A DNA stretch of 64,000 nucleotides, taken from NCBI GenBank assembly GCA_017428085.1, contig JAFRRP010000020.1, forward strand, positions 1-64,000, given 5' to 3'. The stretch comes from Clostridia bacterium (GTDB lineage: Bacteria; Bacillota; Clostridia; Oscillospirales; Acutalibacteraceae). Below are positions 8,023-18,200 of the stretch, one piece after another (positions within the stretch are counted from its first letter, which is position 1; every line of letters starts with the position of its first letter). A program made the translations under genes and the position numbers. Below the pieces are notes generated by a model. The model was not told the DNA's origin. It searched no databases and saw nothing but the letters and a program-made list of their open reading frames with translations.

Positions 8023-8139
8023 AGAGCGGAGAGCGGAGTTCGGAGAGCGGAGATATTTTTGGGACAACCTCGTAGCGCGGCACCTCAGTGCCGCTTCAGG
8101 CAACAGGCAGTAGGCAGTAGGCAATAGGCAGTAGGAGAA
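8023..8139 (+). repeat. Heptamer arrays and REP hairpin abutting the mnmA start
   Basis: GAGCGGA-type heptamers (about 8023-8052) are followed by a GTAGC-footed hairpin (8072-8094), then six AGGCAGT-type heptamers (8098-8139). The last heptamer reads AGGAGAA and forms the Shine-Dalgarno sequence of mnmA. Confidence 0.7.
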
Positions 8140-8144
8140 TGGCA

Positions 8145-9230
8145 ATGGATAACGGAACCAAGCCCCGCGTGGTGGTGGGCATGTCCGGCGGGGTAGACAG
8201 CGCGGTGGCGGCGTACCTGCTGAAAGAACAGGGGTACGACGTGATCGGCGTGACGCTGCGCACCTGGCAGGCCGCCGACGGCAGCGAGGGCCGCTGCTGT
8301 GAGATCGACGACGCGGCGCAGGCCTGCCGCGCGCTCGGCATCCGCCATCACGCCTTCAACGGCATTTCCGCCTTTGACAAAGCCGTGATCCGTCCCTTTG
8401 TGGAAGATTACTGCGCGGGGCTGACCCCCAACCCCTGCGTCGGGTGCAACCGGTTCGTGAAATGGGAGCTGCTGCTCCACTTCGGTCGCACGCTGGGGGC
8501 GCAGTACGTCGCCACCGGCCACTACGCCAACGTGATACGACTGCCCAACGGCCGGTATACCGTCAAGACCGCCGCCCACGCCGAAAAGGACCAGACCTAT
8601 ATGCTCTGCCGTCTGACGCAGGAGCAATTGGCGGCGACGCTGATGCCGCTGGGCGGGCTGACGAAGGCGGAGGTCCGCGCCATCGCCGCGCGGGAGTCCA
8701 TCCCCGTGGCGGACAAGCCGGATTCCCAGGAGATCTGCTTTATCCCCGACGGCAAGCCCGCGGATTTCATCAGCGAATACGCGCCGGAGAAAGACCCCGG
8801 CGAGGGCTGGTTCGTGGACGGACAGGGCAACAAATTGGGAAAGCACAAGGGCATTACCCATTATACGATCGGACAGGGCAAGCGTCTGGGTATCGCGCTG
8901 GGGTACCACGCCTACGTGAGCCGCATCGACGCGGCAAAAAACGAAGTGACGCTGGGCGGGCCGGAGGCGCTGTGGCGCCAGACCGTGCTGTGCGACGAGC
9001 CCAACTGGATGGGCGTGGAAGGGCTTGCCCCCGGCGAAACGCTGCGGGCCGTCGCCAAGATCCGCTACCACCATCCCGCCGCCCCGGCGGAAGTTTCGCT
9101 GACGGAGGACGGCCTGCTGCGGATCGCCTTCGACGAACCCGTGCGCGCCCCCGCCCCGGGCCAGACCGCCGTGTGGTACGACGACGCCGGCTGCGTGCTT
9201 GGCGGCGGCCGCATCCTCCGCGCGGAATAA
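8145..9230 (+). CDS. mnmA: tRNA-specific 2-thiouridylase MnmA
   Basis: Thiolates U34 of tRNA-Lys/Glu/Gln using a persulfide donor and ATP; cytosolic. The PP-loop GMSGGVDSAVAA sits at about residues 11-22. The first catalytic Cys is in NPCVGCNRF (about 95-100) and the second in SQEICFIPDG (about 196-205). I choose ATG 8145 over ATG 8139 because the AGGAGA sequence ends directly at 8138 and leaves seven bases before 8145. The Shine-Dalgarno sequence is part of a heptamer repeat array. No cysteine desulfurase gene is adjacent. A clear terminator follows. Confidence 0.96.
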   Translation: MDNGTKPRVVVGMSGGVDSAVAAYLLKEQGYDVIGVTLRTWQAADGSEGRCCEIDDAAQACRALGIRHHAFNGISAFDKAVIRPFVEDYCAGLTPNPCVGCNRFVKWELLLHFGRTLGAQYVATGHYANVIRLPNGRYTVKTAAHAEKDQTYMLCRLTQEQLAATLMPLGGLTKAEVRAIAARESIPVADKPDSQEICFIPDGKPADFISEYAPEKDPGEGWFVDGQGNKLGKHKGITHYTIGQGKRLGIALGYHAYVSRIDAAKNEVTLGGPEALWRQTVLCDEPNWMGVEGLAPGETLRAVAKIRYHHPAAPAEVSLTEDGLLRIAFDEPVRAPAPGQTAVWYDDAGCVLGGGRILRAE

Positions 9231-9245
9231 CAAAACACCAAGTAA

Positions 9246-9283
9246 CACCGATGGGAATTGACCTTCCCCTCGGTGCGTTTTTG
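9246..9283 (+). terminator. Intrinsic terminator of mnmA
   Basis: Stem CACCGA-T-GGGAA / TTCCC-C-TCGGTG with loop TTGACC, followed by CGTTTTTG. Confidence 0.8.
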
Positions 9284-9322
9284 TTTTGGAATCATAAACC
9301 GGGATTTGCAGATGTCGAATTG

Positions 9323-9477
9323 GTAGCGCGGCACCTCAGTGCCGCTCCAAACATAAACAATCTTTTCGACGGATTGTTTGGTCAGATGGCGTTTGTTCTG
9401 TCAGGGAAACGTCAAATCGTCTTAAAACCCGTCTAATAGTAATATTGGTCACGAGCGGCACTGAGGTGCCGCGCTAC
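9323..9477. repeat. REPIN-like element 1 (inverted pair of REP hairpins)
   Basis: A 155-bp element. The left end (9323-9345) is GTAGC plus hairpin GCGGCAC/GTGCCGC; the right end (9455-9477) is the exact reverse complement. The ~109-bp core is unrelated to either neighbouring gene. It occupies most of the mnmA to DUF6440 gap (9231-9661), whose remaining parts are the mnmA terminator and the promoter at 9547. Structure and size match REPINs; no RAYT transposase is in the window. Confidence 0.8.
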
Positions 9478-9546
9478 CGCGTAAAACGACGATCCCCCAT
9501 TTGCCGAGAAAGCATAATATGACAACAAAAAAACAAATGAACCCTA

Positions 9547-9575
9547 TTGACAATCACGTGAACCTGTGATATAAT
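9547..9575 (+). promoter_or_regulatory. Consensus sigma-A promoter for the DUF6440-like gene
   Basis: TTGACA, 17-bp spacer, TATAAT: a perfect consensus match. The leader to the start codon is about 80 bases. Confidence 0.9.
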
Positions 9576-9661
9576 GACACCTGAAAAACGACGGCGCGGG
9601 GGCCGGACGGGCGATCCGTTCCGGCGGCGGAAAAACGCCGCGCCGCAAAGGAGGGTTTGTC

Positions 9662-9871
9662 ATGGCGAAAAAAAACGATCGTTTCGTAGTGGTACACAAG
9701 GAGGGCAGCACGCTGACCAACGCGGGCTTCCGCCAGCTGTTGGTGGATAAGCAGACGGGCGTGACCTATCTGATGATCAGCTGCGGCTACGGCCACAGCG
9801 TCACACCGCTGCTGGACGCGCAGGGCCGCCCGGTGATCACCCGGGTGGACAGCCTGGGAGAGCTGGACTGA
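9662..9871 (+). CDS. DUF6440-like small protein
   Basis: A 69-residue protein with the pattern RFVVVHKEG, LLVDKQTGVTYLM, GYGHSVTPLLDAQGRPVI, which I recognise as the DUF6440 type of small Firmicute proteins of unknown function. It has no signal peptide or membrane segment. AAAGGAGG lies at the right distance before the ATG. A perfect consensus promoter suggests strong constitutive expression. It stands alone between a REPIN-like element and a heptamer-armed element. Confidence 0.75.
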   Translation: MAKKNDRFVVVHKEGSTLTNAGFRQLLVDKQTGVTYLMISCGYGHSVTPLLDAQGRPVITRVDSLGELD

Positions 9872-10182
9872 GAAACGCAAACAGGGATTTTTCGCGCCGT
9901 TAGCTCAAGTCGTAAGTCGTAAGTCGTGAGTCGTAAGATGCCCTTCGGGCGTTCCTGTATTATGGTGAAAATCAACGGATTTTCGATCTTGCACAATCAA
10001 CTTTTTCTTACGACTTGCGACTTACGACTTACGACTGTTCAGCGAGCAAACAGCTCACTAAACTCCGTTTACCGGGGCAAAGTGACGAAAACGTCACAGA
10101 AATGTCATCGGATTTTCACAATGGTAAGGCAAAATGGATGTGTGGTCCGTGATTGACGGACGGAGAGAAGAGGAGAATAAAG
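9872..10182. other. Gene-free stretch holding type A element copy 1
   Basis: The stretch is filled by a heptamer-armed element. After it (10037-10182) I see no gene; the sequence includes AAAGTGACGAAAACGTCAC, a small imperfect hairpin (TGACG/CGTCA) that may be part of the leader of the zinc-ribbon gene. Confidence 0.5.
9908..10036. repeat. Heptamer-armed element, type A, copy 1
   Basis: Left arm 9908-9937 (AGTCGTA heptamers), right arm 10007-10036 (inverted). The core starts with mini-hairpin GCCC-TTC-GGGC followed by GTTCCTG, and ends CAACTTTTTCTTACGAC. The same start and end are shared with the elements at 12109, 21289 (reverse), 28421 (reverse) and, more loosely, 35944. Confidence 0.75.
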
Positions 10183-10590
10183 ATGAAGGAATTTCATTGC
10201 CTGCGCTGCGGGGCCGCCATGCGGTTCGTGATGCGGGAAAAAATCCAGCTCGGGCAGGCGAGCCCGTGGCTGGGCCAGCGGAGCAACATCATCGCCGGGG
10301 CGCTGGAAGCGGATATCTATGAATGCGGCCGGTGCGGGAAGCTGGAGTTCTTCCGTCCCGGCGGCGGCGTATCGGAGGAGAAGCAAAAAACGGCGGAGGA
10401 GCCGGCGGAGCCCGTGGCGAAGAAGTGCCCGGAATGCGGCGGCATCCTGGGCCTGTGGTCGTTCCGCTGTCCCCACTGCGACAACGCCGAGGGCGTCTTC
10501 ACGCCGCAGGTGCGCTGCCCTGTCTGCGGGGAGCTGCACGATTTCGACGACGTGGTATGCCCGAAGTGCGGGAAAGCGCGGATCGATTGA
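10183..10590 (+). CDS. Zinc-ribbon protein of unknown function
   Basis: A 135-residue soluble protein with three or four paired-Cys knuckles: CLRCG (residues 6-10), CGRCGK (about 48-53), CPECGG (about 87-92) with CPHCDN, then CPVCGE and CPKCGK at the C-terminus. This is a multi-ribbon metal-binding protein, probably binding two zinc ions. I cannot assign a function; comparable proteins are annotated only as zinc-ribbon domain proteins. I choose ATG 10183 because GAGGAG precedes it closely; an in-frame upstream ATG at 10153 lacks such a site. Confidence 0.8.
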   Translation: MKEFHCLRCGAAMRFVMREKIQLGQASPWLGQRSNIIAGALEADIYECGRCGKLEFFRPGGGVSEEKQKTAEEPAEPVAKKCPECGGILGLWSFRCPHCDNAEGVFTPQVRCPVCGELHDFDDVVCPKCGKARID

Positions 10591-10636
10591 ACGCGGCTCA
10601 ATCAATCCGGTCGTCAGTTCCTCAACCTTTTCACTT

Positions 10637-10715
10637 GCGCCAATCAGACAAATTGGCGCCTGTCGCGGCATTGAGACGCCGCGCTGCCGTTCAAACCTGA
10701 AACCTCAAACCTGCG
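10637..10715. repeat. Diverged REP-like hairpin with heptamers
   Basis: Hairpin GCGCCAAT/ATTGGCGC (10637-10660) is followed by GCGGCATTGAGACGCCGC plus GCTGC (10665-10687), a diverged REP hairpin. AACCTGA/AACCTCA heptamers follow (about 10692-10713). It ends shortly before the leader of the leucine-rich-repeat gene. Confidence 0.5.
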
Positions 10716-10751
10716 TCAGGCGCGGCCCGACGCCCGAAAGGAGCTGTTCCC

Positions 10752-12080
10752 ATGAAGAAAAAAGCGGTTGCCGTGATACTGGCGTTGGCGGCGTTCGCGC
10801 TGATCGCGGTCGGCGTGGTCTATACGGCGCAGAAGCACGCGCTTTCCGAAACGGAATTTACCCACGACGGGATCGTGTGGACGCTGAAGAACGGCACGGC
10901 GCTGGTCTCCGGCGAGGGCGTGCTTGACGATCTGGCGGAGCAGTACGACTACGCCAGATGGCAGTATGGGCTGCTGAATCTGCTGGAAAAGGAGACGCCC
11001 ATTAAAAAAGTGGTCCTCGGCGAGGGGATCACGGGAGTCAACGACGACGCCCTCCGCAGGCTGGACGGCCTGAAGGAGATCGAGGTGGAGGAGGGGAATC
11101 CGTATCTTTCCGCCGCGGACGGGGTGCTGTACGATCAGGAAAAGACCGTGCTGCTGTATTATCCCCCGGCGAAGCCCGGCGCGGCGTATACCGTGCCGGA
11201 GGGCGTGACGGAGATCGGCTGTTCCGCGTTTGCCGGGAACGGCACGCTGAAACGGATCGTTTTCCCGGAGGGACTGGAGGCGATCGGCGAAAACGCTTTT
11301 TCCGACTGCGGCAAGCTGGCGGAGCTGACGTTCCCGGAGAGCTTGCAGCGCATCGGCGACCGCGCGTTTGAAGGCTGCGCCGCGCTGAAGGCGCTCGATC
11401 TGCCCGACCGTCTGTACGCCGTCGGAGATCAGGCGTTTCAGGGGTGCGCGGGGCTTACCGCGGTGGAACTGCCCGCAGGGCTGAAAAAGCTGGGCGAGTG
11501 CGCCTTCCGCCATTGCGCCGGCGTGACCGCGTTCACCGTCGCCGAGGGCAACACCGTCTTTTCCGCTGTGGACGGCGTGCTGTTCCGGTACGGCGGCAGG
11601 GTGTTGGTGCAGTACCCGCGCGGGAAGGCCGGAGAGGTCTACGCGGTGCCGGAGGGCGTGGAGGAGATCGGCTACGCCGCCTTTGAGGGCAGCGCGCTGA
11701 CGGAGGCGACCTTCCCGGACAGCCTGACCCGCATCGGCCCTGCCGCGTTCATGGACTGCGCGGCGCTGGAAAAGGTCGATATGCCGGATCACGTGAAAGC
11801 GATCGACGACGCCGCCTTCTCCGGCTGCGCGGCGCTGAAGGAGGTCACGCTGGCGAAGTATCTGGAATCCATCGGCATCGAGGCGTTTTTCGGGTGCCCG
11901 GCGCTGAAGACCGTGACCGTCCCCAAAAAGGTGGAGTTCGTGGGCTTCCGTTCGCTGGGGTTCACGGCGCTGTTCGGCAGCAAAAAGTATACCGAAGGCT
12001 TCCTGCTGCGCTGTACGGAGGGCTCCCGCGCGCAGGCCTACGCGGAGGAATACGGCGTTTCGTATGAGTTGGTTTCGTAA
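10752..12080 (+). CDS. BspA-type leucine-rich-repeat protein, membrane anchored
   Basis: A 442-residue protein with an N-terminal hydrophobic helix (about residues 4-26) that acts as a signal peptide or anchor. From about residue 85 it has ten or so LRR_5-type repeats of ~23 residues with the pattern VTEIGCSAFAGN..LKRIVFPEGL, IGENAFSDC, IGDRAFEGC. Two spacers of the form YPR/YPPAKPG-YAVPEGV interrupt the repeats. Such proteins sit on the cell surface of gut and oral bacteria and mediate binding to proteins or cells; a ligand cannot be inferred. AGGAGC precedes the ATG. It is monocistronic, followed by a type A repeat element. Confidence 0.88.
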   Translation: MKKKAVAVILALAAFALIAVGVVYTAQKHALSETEFTHDGIVWTLKNGTALVSGEGVLDDLAEQYDYARWQYGLLNLLEKETPIKKVVLGEGITGVNDDALRRLDGLKEIEVEEGNPYLSAADGVLYDQEKTVLLYYPPAKPGAAYTVPEGVTEIGCSAFAGNGTLKRIVFPEGLEAIGENAFSDCGKLAELTFPESLQRIGDRAFEGCAALKALDLPDRLYAVGDQAFQGCAGLTAVELPAGLKKLGECAFRHCAGVTAFTVAEGNTVFSAVDGVLFRYGGRVLVQYPRGKAGEVYAVPEGVEEIGYAAFEGSALTEATFPDSLTRIGPAAFMDCAALEKVDMPDHVKAIDDAAFSGCAALKEVTLAKYLESIGIEAFFGCPALKTVTVPKKVEFVGFRSLGFTALFGSKKYTEGFLLRCTEGSRAQAYAEEYGVSYELVS

Positions 12081-12108
12081 ATGAGGGATCTGGCGAGCCG
12101 TTGGCTCA

Positions 12109-12214
12109 AGTCGTAAGTCGTAAGTCGTAAGAAGTCCTCCGGACGGTCCTGTAATACGTTGAAACAGAAAGACGCTTATTCCGACATAAACAACCATTTC
12201 TTACGACTTACGAC
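12109..12214. repeat. Heptamer-armed element, type A, copy 2
   Basis: Left arm 12109-12131, right arm 12200-12214. The core begins AAGTCC-TCC-GGACGGTCCTG and ends CAACCATTTCTTACGAC. A small hairpin, GAGCC-GTT-GGCTC, borders the left arm on the gene side. Confidence 0.75.
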
Positions 12215-12235
12215 CGAAAGCGGCGCAAGCGCCGG

Positions 12236-12295
12236 GCGGATCATTGATCCGCGCTACTGATGCTTACGACTTGCGACTCACGACTTACGACTCTA
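12236..12295 (-). repeat. REP-like hairpin plus heptamer array overlapping the glucan synthase 3' end
   Basis: On the minus strand the AGTCGTA heptamers (12264-12293) run out of the end of the coding region. GTAGC with stem GCGGATC/GATCCGC (12236-12257) follows. The last two sense codons and the stop codon of the glucan synthase gene lie inside the first heptamer (GAG TCG TAA). Confidence 0.7.
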
Positions 12296-15200
12296 ACGGC
12301 GCGAGGTATTGCAGCAGCCACCCGGCGGCGCCGGTGTAGAGGGACCAGCCGCCGCGGCCCTCCATGCCGGGGGCGGCGTACACGTCCCCGCACAGGGCGT
12401 AGGGTTCCGTCCGGTAGACCGATTTCCCGTCTGGGGATCGGTATTTTTCGTTCGGCAGCAGGGCGCGCAGGACCTTGTCCGCCTCCTCTTGCATACCCTC
12501 TTTCCGCAGCGCCGTGAGGAACCACACCGCCGCGTGGGTGTACTGGCCGCCGTTTTCCCGTACCCCCGCCGGGTAGTCGTTGATATAACCCGCCCGGGGG
12601 TCTTTTTCCGTAAAGGGCGGCGTGAACAGCTTCACAAGGCCGTGTTCCTCATCATACAATTGGTTGAAAGCCGTGGTCAGCGCGGCTTTTCTTTTTTGTT
12701 CGTCCGGCAGATCGGCAAGGCTTGCCCACGCCTGCGGCAAAAGATCGACAGCGCAGGCCGCCGCCCCCGGCGCGCCCACGGGGGAGCCGTCGTCCGCAAA
12801 CGCCCGCAGGTAACGGTCGCCCGCCCAGGCGTATTTTTCGCAGGCCTCCGCCATGTGCTCCGCCAGCCGCAGCAGCCTGCCCCGGTTGTCCGCGTCGCCC
12901 ACGCTCCCGCAGATCCCGGCGAAATCCAGCGCCGTTCTGCGTAAAAACATCGCCAGCCACACGCTTTCGCCCTTTCCCTTTTCGCCCAGCGCGTCAAAGG
13001 CGTCGTTCCAGTCGCCGCCGCCTATCAGCGGCAGCCCGTGGCGGCCGAACCGCGCCGCGCCGAAGCACCGCAGGCAGTGGTTGTAAAAGGAGGTCGTTTC
13101 CCCGCCGTGCCGCCGGTCGGCATAGCGGCTTTTTTCGTCCTTCCCCAGCGGTTCGCCCGTCAGGAAGGGCGCTTTTTTGCGCAAAATGTCCCGGTCGCCC
13201 GTGTCCGACACATATTTCGCCGCCGCGTAGGGCAGCCACAGCCGGTCGTCGGAACAGCGGGTGCGCACGCCCTTATACAGCAGCGCCCCGTCCCGGAACA
13301 CCGGGTGGAACCAGTGGAGCACGTCGCCCTCCGGGAACTGGACGGCGGCCATCTTGAACAGCACCTCGCGGCACAGGGCCGGGTCGCGCTTCGTCAGCGG
13401 CAGCATGTCCTGCAGCTGGTCCCGGAAGCCGTAGCCCCCGGCGCACTGGTAAAAGCCGCACCGGGCCAGCAGGCGGGCGTCCCGCACCTGATGCGCCAGC
13501 AGCGCCCCCGCGAAGCGGTCCGCTGCCTCGCAGCCCGATGAAACGGACAGCGAAAACGGTTTTTTCTCCGCAAACGGCGCGTGCTTCAGCCGCACCGCCG
13601 CTTCCTCCGTGGCCGCGAAGCACAGCCCGAACACCGCCATGGCGCTTTCGCCCGGCGTTACCGTCAGCCGCGCGGCGGCGGTGACCTTCGTCCATTCCGC
13701 GCCGCCGGTGTGGGCTTTCCCCACGCCGTAGGCCTCCGGCGCGTCGCAGTACAACAGCGCGGCGCCGGGAAAATCGCAGTTCAGCGGGTTGCGGAAGCAA
13801 ACCCCCTCTTGTGTCACTTTACACTTTACAAAGGCGCTGTCGGCGCGCCGTTCCGCCAGCTGCGGCAGCAGCCGGTAGGTGAATACCGCTTCCTGCGGGG
13901 CGTCCGTCAGGTTGACGAGCTCCGCCGTGATCCGCTTTTTCGCGCCGCGCTCCGGCACCGCCACGGTCACGGTCACCCGGAAGGGCCCGCAGACGCTTTC
14001 GTATATCGCCTGCGTGTCCGTAAAACGGGCCTTTGCGCCCCACACGGCGTCATACCGGCTTACGCCCGTTTCCAGATACAGCCGTTCCCCGTACAGGTCG
14101 GCCGACGTGTCGTTGCTCCAGGGCGTCAGCCGGTTGAGCTGCGCGTTATACGCCCACGTAAAGCCTAGCGAGCCGTCGGTCGTCAGCGTGCCGAAGGAAC
14201 GGTTGGAAAGGGTATGGCTCCACGGAAGCGGGGGCGTTTCAGACACGGTAAAGCCGCCGGGCGAGAAGCAGCGCGGGATGTCCCCGTTCGCAGCGTCCGG
14301 TCCCTCCGGCGGGGCGGCGGGCGTCGCCTTTTCCTTTTGCGGCGGGGGCAGCGGCTCCCCGGCGGGCGCTTCCTCCGGGCACAGCAGCGACGAGAACGCC
14401 GTCAACGCGGTCAGGGTGTCCTGCGACAGCGCGGGCTTTCGCAGCACGAACACGCCGCCTTCCCGCCCCTTGTCCGCCAGCAGGTCCTCCTCCCGCAGCA
14501 GCGCGTCGAAGGCGGTGGCTTCCCCGGTCAGGTATCCGCCGGCCTCGTCCGTCAGCAGCGCCAGATCGTTGGGCAGGCCCGCCGCCGCAAGGCGTTTGTG
14601 CAGCCGCAGCACCGAGCGCAGCGCCGTTTCGGAGCAGGCCCGCGCGTCTGTCACCGTCAGGATCGGCCGGTCGCCGGAAAGCCCCGCCGCCCACAACGCG
14701 GACCGGCCGGCGGCAAGGGACTGGACCGCGTCGCGCTTCGCCGCGCTGACGGTGTGGCGGAAAAACACGTCCCGCAGCAGGTCCGCCGCCAGCGGCGCGG
14801 CAAAGCCGTCCCGGGCGAAGGGATTGGCCGCGCCGTTGGCCAGCTCCGGCAGCTTCCCGGCGCGGACGCGCTCCATCCGTTCGGCGGCGGCCCTTGCGTC
14901 GGCGGCGCAGGTGATCGCCAGCACCGTTTCCGCGCTTTTGCCCGGCGGCAGCGTCAGCAAGACCGTCAGCACGGCGGCGGGGCATACCGTCCCGTCCTCC
15001 GTCTTATCCCCGGCAAAATACACGGGAGCGTCCCGGTAGGGATCGCGCGCAAGGGCGGTCTCCCGGTTCGTGGTGAACCGGAAATCGGACCGGTCGCAGA
15101 ACCCGGCGCACAGCGCGCCGCCGCTGATCCGGCGGAAGGTCAGCGTTTTGGCGGAGGCGCTGTGGGAAGCCCGCAAAAACAGGTCGCTGAAGGCCGGGTG

Positions 15201-18200
15201 CGGCTCCTCTTTCAACGGCTCGAGCAGCAGCGGCTCGAAGTAAAAGGAGACGTCAACGGCGACGGATTCCTCCCCGTCGTTGGTTGCGCGTACCGGGACC
15301 AGCAGCGCGGGCTGATCGGGGTGGACCAGCAGCGCCATGCGGCAGCGGGCCTTGCCGACGTTCGCTTTGGCGGTGAACGCCGTTTCCGTCAGCTTGCCCC
15401 GCGTATCGCCCGCCGCGTTCAGCACGGCGGTCCTGCCGTCGGCGCGCACGCTGACGGTCACGCCCCGGCAGCGGTCGGAATACCGGTAGGGCTCCAACGA
15501 GCCGAACACGCTGCGGTTGCGCCCGTACTTGTCCGCCGCCAGCAGCCACTCGCCGCCGTAGACCGCCGCCTCCGCGAAGGGCTCGCCCTCTGCCCGCGGG
15601 CTCTCACCCGGCGCGCGGGAGCGCTCCCGTTCCGCCGTCTCGCGCCGTCTGCGGTACAGCCGCGGCGCGGCGGGCACCCGTTCCCGCAGCAGGCTTTGGG
15701 CGGAGCGCATCTCCGGGTCCCGCATGAAGCGCCGGACGAAGATATCGTCCAACAGGGCGTTGGCGGCGGAGATCATGCTCATGCCCACGTGGTGGGCCAT
15801 GTAGCAGCGTACCACGCAGTAGTCCTCGCCGCCGGTGCGGGAAGGGGTGAAATCCACCGCCTCGTAAAAGCCGCAGGCCCCCTGGGCGTGCAGCGCGGCG
15901 ATATCGGACAGGTTTTTCATGGCCCCGCGGAAATCGAAGGGCAGCGCCAGAAAGGAGGAATAGGGGGATACCACCGGCTCGTCGTCGGCCAGGCGCTTGA
16001 GCGCCAGCTTTCGCAGGCCGTGGGCCTTGTAACGGTAGCTGCCGGTGTGGTCCGCCGCGTAGAAACAGCTTTCGGAAATGCCCCAGGGCAGCTTGCCCAT
16101 GCGGCGCTTCTGCGCGGCCAGGCACGCCTTCAGCGATTCGTAGGTGAACGAGTTTTCCTCTACCGGCAAAAACAGCGCGGGCATAAAGTATTCGAACATG
16201 GTGCCGGTCCAGGAGGCGGCCGCCGTGTAGCCGCCGCAGCGCGCCAGCGTCCGGTCCAAAGCCCGCGCGTGCTTTTCCGGCACCAGCCGCCGCGCCGTTT
16301 CATAGTAGGAGGTCATGCGGGCCTCGCTCATCAGCAGGTCGTAACAGGCCTCCGACAGCTCTCCCCGGTCCGCGTCGAACCCCACCCGAAACAGCGCCCG
16401 TTTGTTATCGTATAAAAAGGTCAGGTCGGTTTCGTCCCGCAGCCGTTCGATCTGTTCGGCCAGCGCCCGCGCCCGGTCGCCGGGCAGCTCTTTCAGCGCC
16501 TCTTTCAGCGCCGTCAGGCAGCACAGAAAGTTGCCGCAGTCCACGGTGGAAACGCAGGCGGGGGACAGGGGCGTGAGCGTGCGGGTGTCGTACCAGTTGT
16601 ACAGGCAGCCGTTGTACTTAAGCAGCGCCGTCACGGTTTTCAGGGTGTCCGAAAGCCGCCGCAGCATTTCTTCCGTTTCGATCAGCCCCAGGTCCCGCGC
16701 CGCCGCGACGCTGACGAGGTACAGCCCGATATTGGTGGGGGAGGTGCGGCGGGCGGTCTTCATCACCGGCGTTTCCTGTACGTTGTCGGGGGGCAGAAAG
16801 TGCTCCCCGGCGGTGACGCTGCCGTCAAAATAGCGCCAAGCGGCGGCGGCGAAGGAGCGCACGGTCTCCCGGTCGCGGGGGCTGACGCGGCGTTTTTTGC
16901 CCGTCTTCAGCGGCAGTCCGTCCGCCAGCGACAACAGCGCGGAAAGGCATATCAGCACGGCGATCAGCCGCCCGAAGCCGCCGGCGAACAGCCCGCACAG
17001 CAGGGCGACGCCCAGCGGGAACGCCAGCCCGCCGATCCACGGGCGGGCCGTCTGCCCGTCCGCCTGCTGGGCCGTGGTCCAGCGCAGCAGGTTTTTGTGT
17101 GTTACCAGCGTTCGCGCCGCCGCCCGGGCCAGCGCGTCCGCGCAAACCGCCGCCTTGCGCGGCAGCAGGCCGACGCAGACCGCCGATCGCATGAAGCACT
17201 TGGCCGCCAGCGCGATCTCGGAGGAAAAATACCGTCCGAACACGCTGCGGGGCCCGCCCCGCGCCAGCGCCCGCAGCCCCGCCAGCAGCCCTTCCGCGCC
17301 CTCCGAAAGCAGCGCCGCGGCGAACAGGACCGCCGCCGCTTTCCCGCCCGTAAAGACGGCAAGCAGCAGGCAAACCAGCGCGAAAACGGGCGTGACGGCC
17401 CGCCGGACGTTCTGCGTCAGCAGATAGCGCGTCAACAGGGGCAGTCGGCTGCCGGGGGGCGTATCCGTAAACGGCAAAAAGGCGTAGCGCAGGTTCTGGG
17501 CGTCGCCGCGCACCCAGCGGTGCATCCGGGCAAAGTAGGAATCCGGCCTGGCGGGGAAGGATTCGGTGATCTCGCAGTTGCCCGCGTAGCCGGTCCGCAG
17601 CACCGCGCCCTCCAATATGTCGTGGCTGAGGATGCGCCCCCTGGCGAAGCGGTCGCCCACCGCGCAGAGGAAGGCGTCCACGTCGATCAATCCCTTGCCG
17701 GTGAATACCGATTCGCCGAACAGGTCCATGTTTCGCTCGCTGACCGCGGGGGCGTAGGAAAGGGAACCGCCGTCGGTGAAAAGCCGCGTGAAGAACGTCC
17801 GCGCGGCGGAATCCAGCGATACCTCGCTGCGGGGCACGAGGCAGCCGAAGCCCCGCGTCACCGCCATGGCCGCCGTATCGCATACCGCCCGGTTCAGCGG
17901 ATGGCGGGCGGCGGCCGCCAGCTTGCGCAGCGCTCCGAAAGACAGCTCCGTGTCGGCGTCCAGCGCCATCACGTAACGGGTGTCAGTCAGCCCCGCCGTA
18001 TCGCCGCACAGCAGCTCAAAGCGGCTGCCGTCGCCGTCCCGCAGGTACTTCATCAGGGCGATCACCGCGCCGCGCTTGCGCTCAAAGCCCGTGTATTCCT
18101 CCTCCGTGGGGGACCAGACCCGTTCCCGTACCGCCGCGCAGAAGCCGCCGCCGCAGGCGTCGTTCAGACGGCCGATCACCCGCCGCAGCGCCGCCAGATC

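Noticed and set aside
14214..16415. 733-codon open frame antisense to the glucan synthase gene (and others such as 36137-38650, 24256-25842, 61211-63511)
   Set aside because: High GC and strong codon bias keep the opposite strand open. The translations are rich in Arg, Gly, His and Val without domains, and no ribosome sites precede them; the sense genes are clear.
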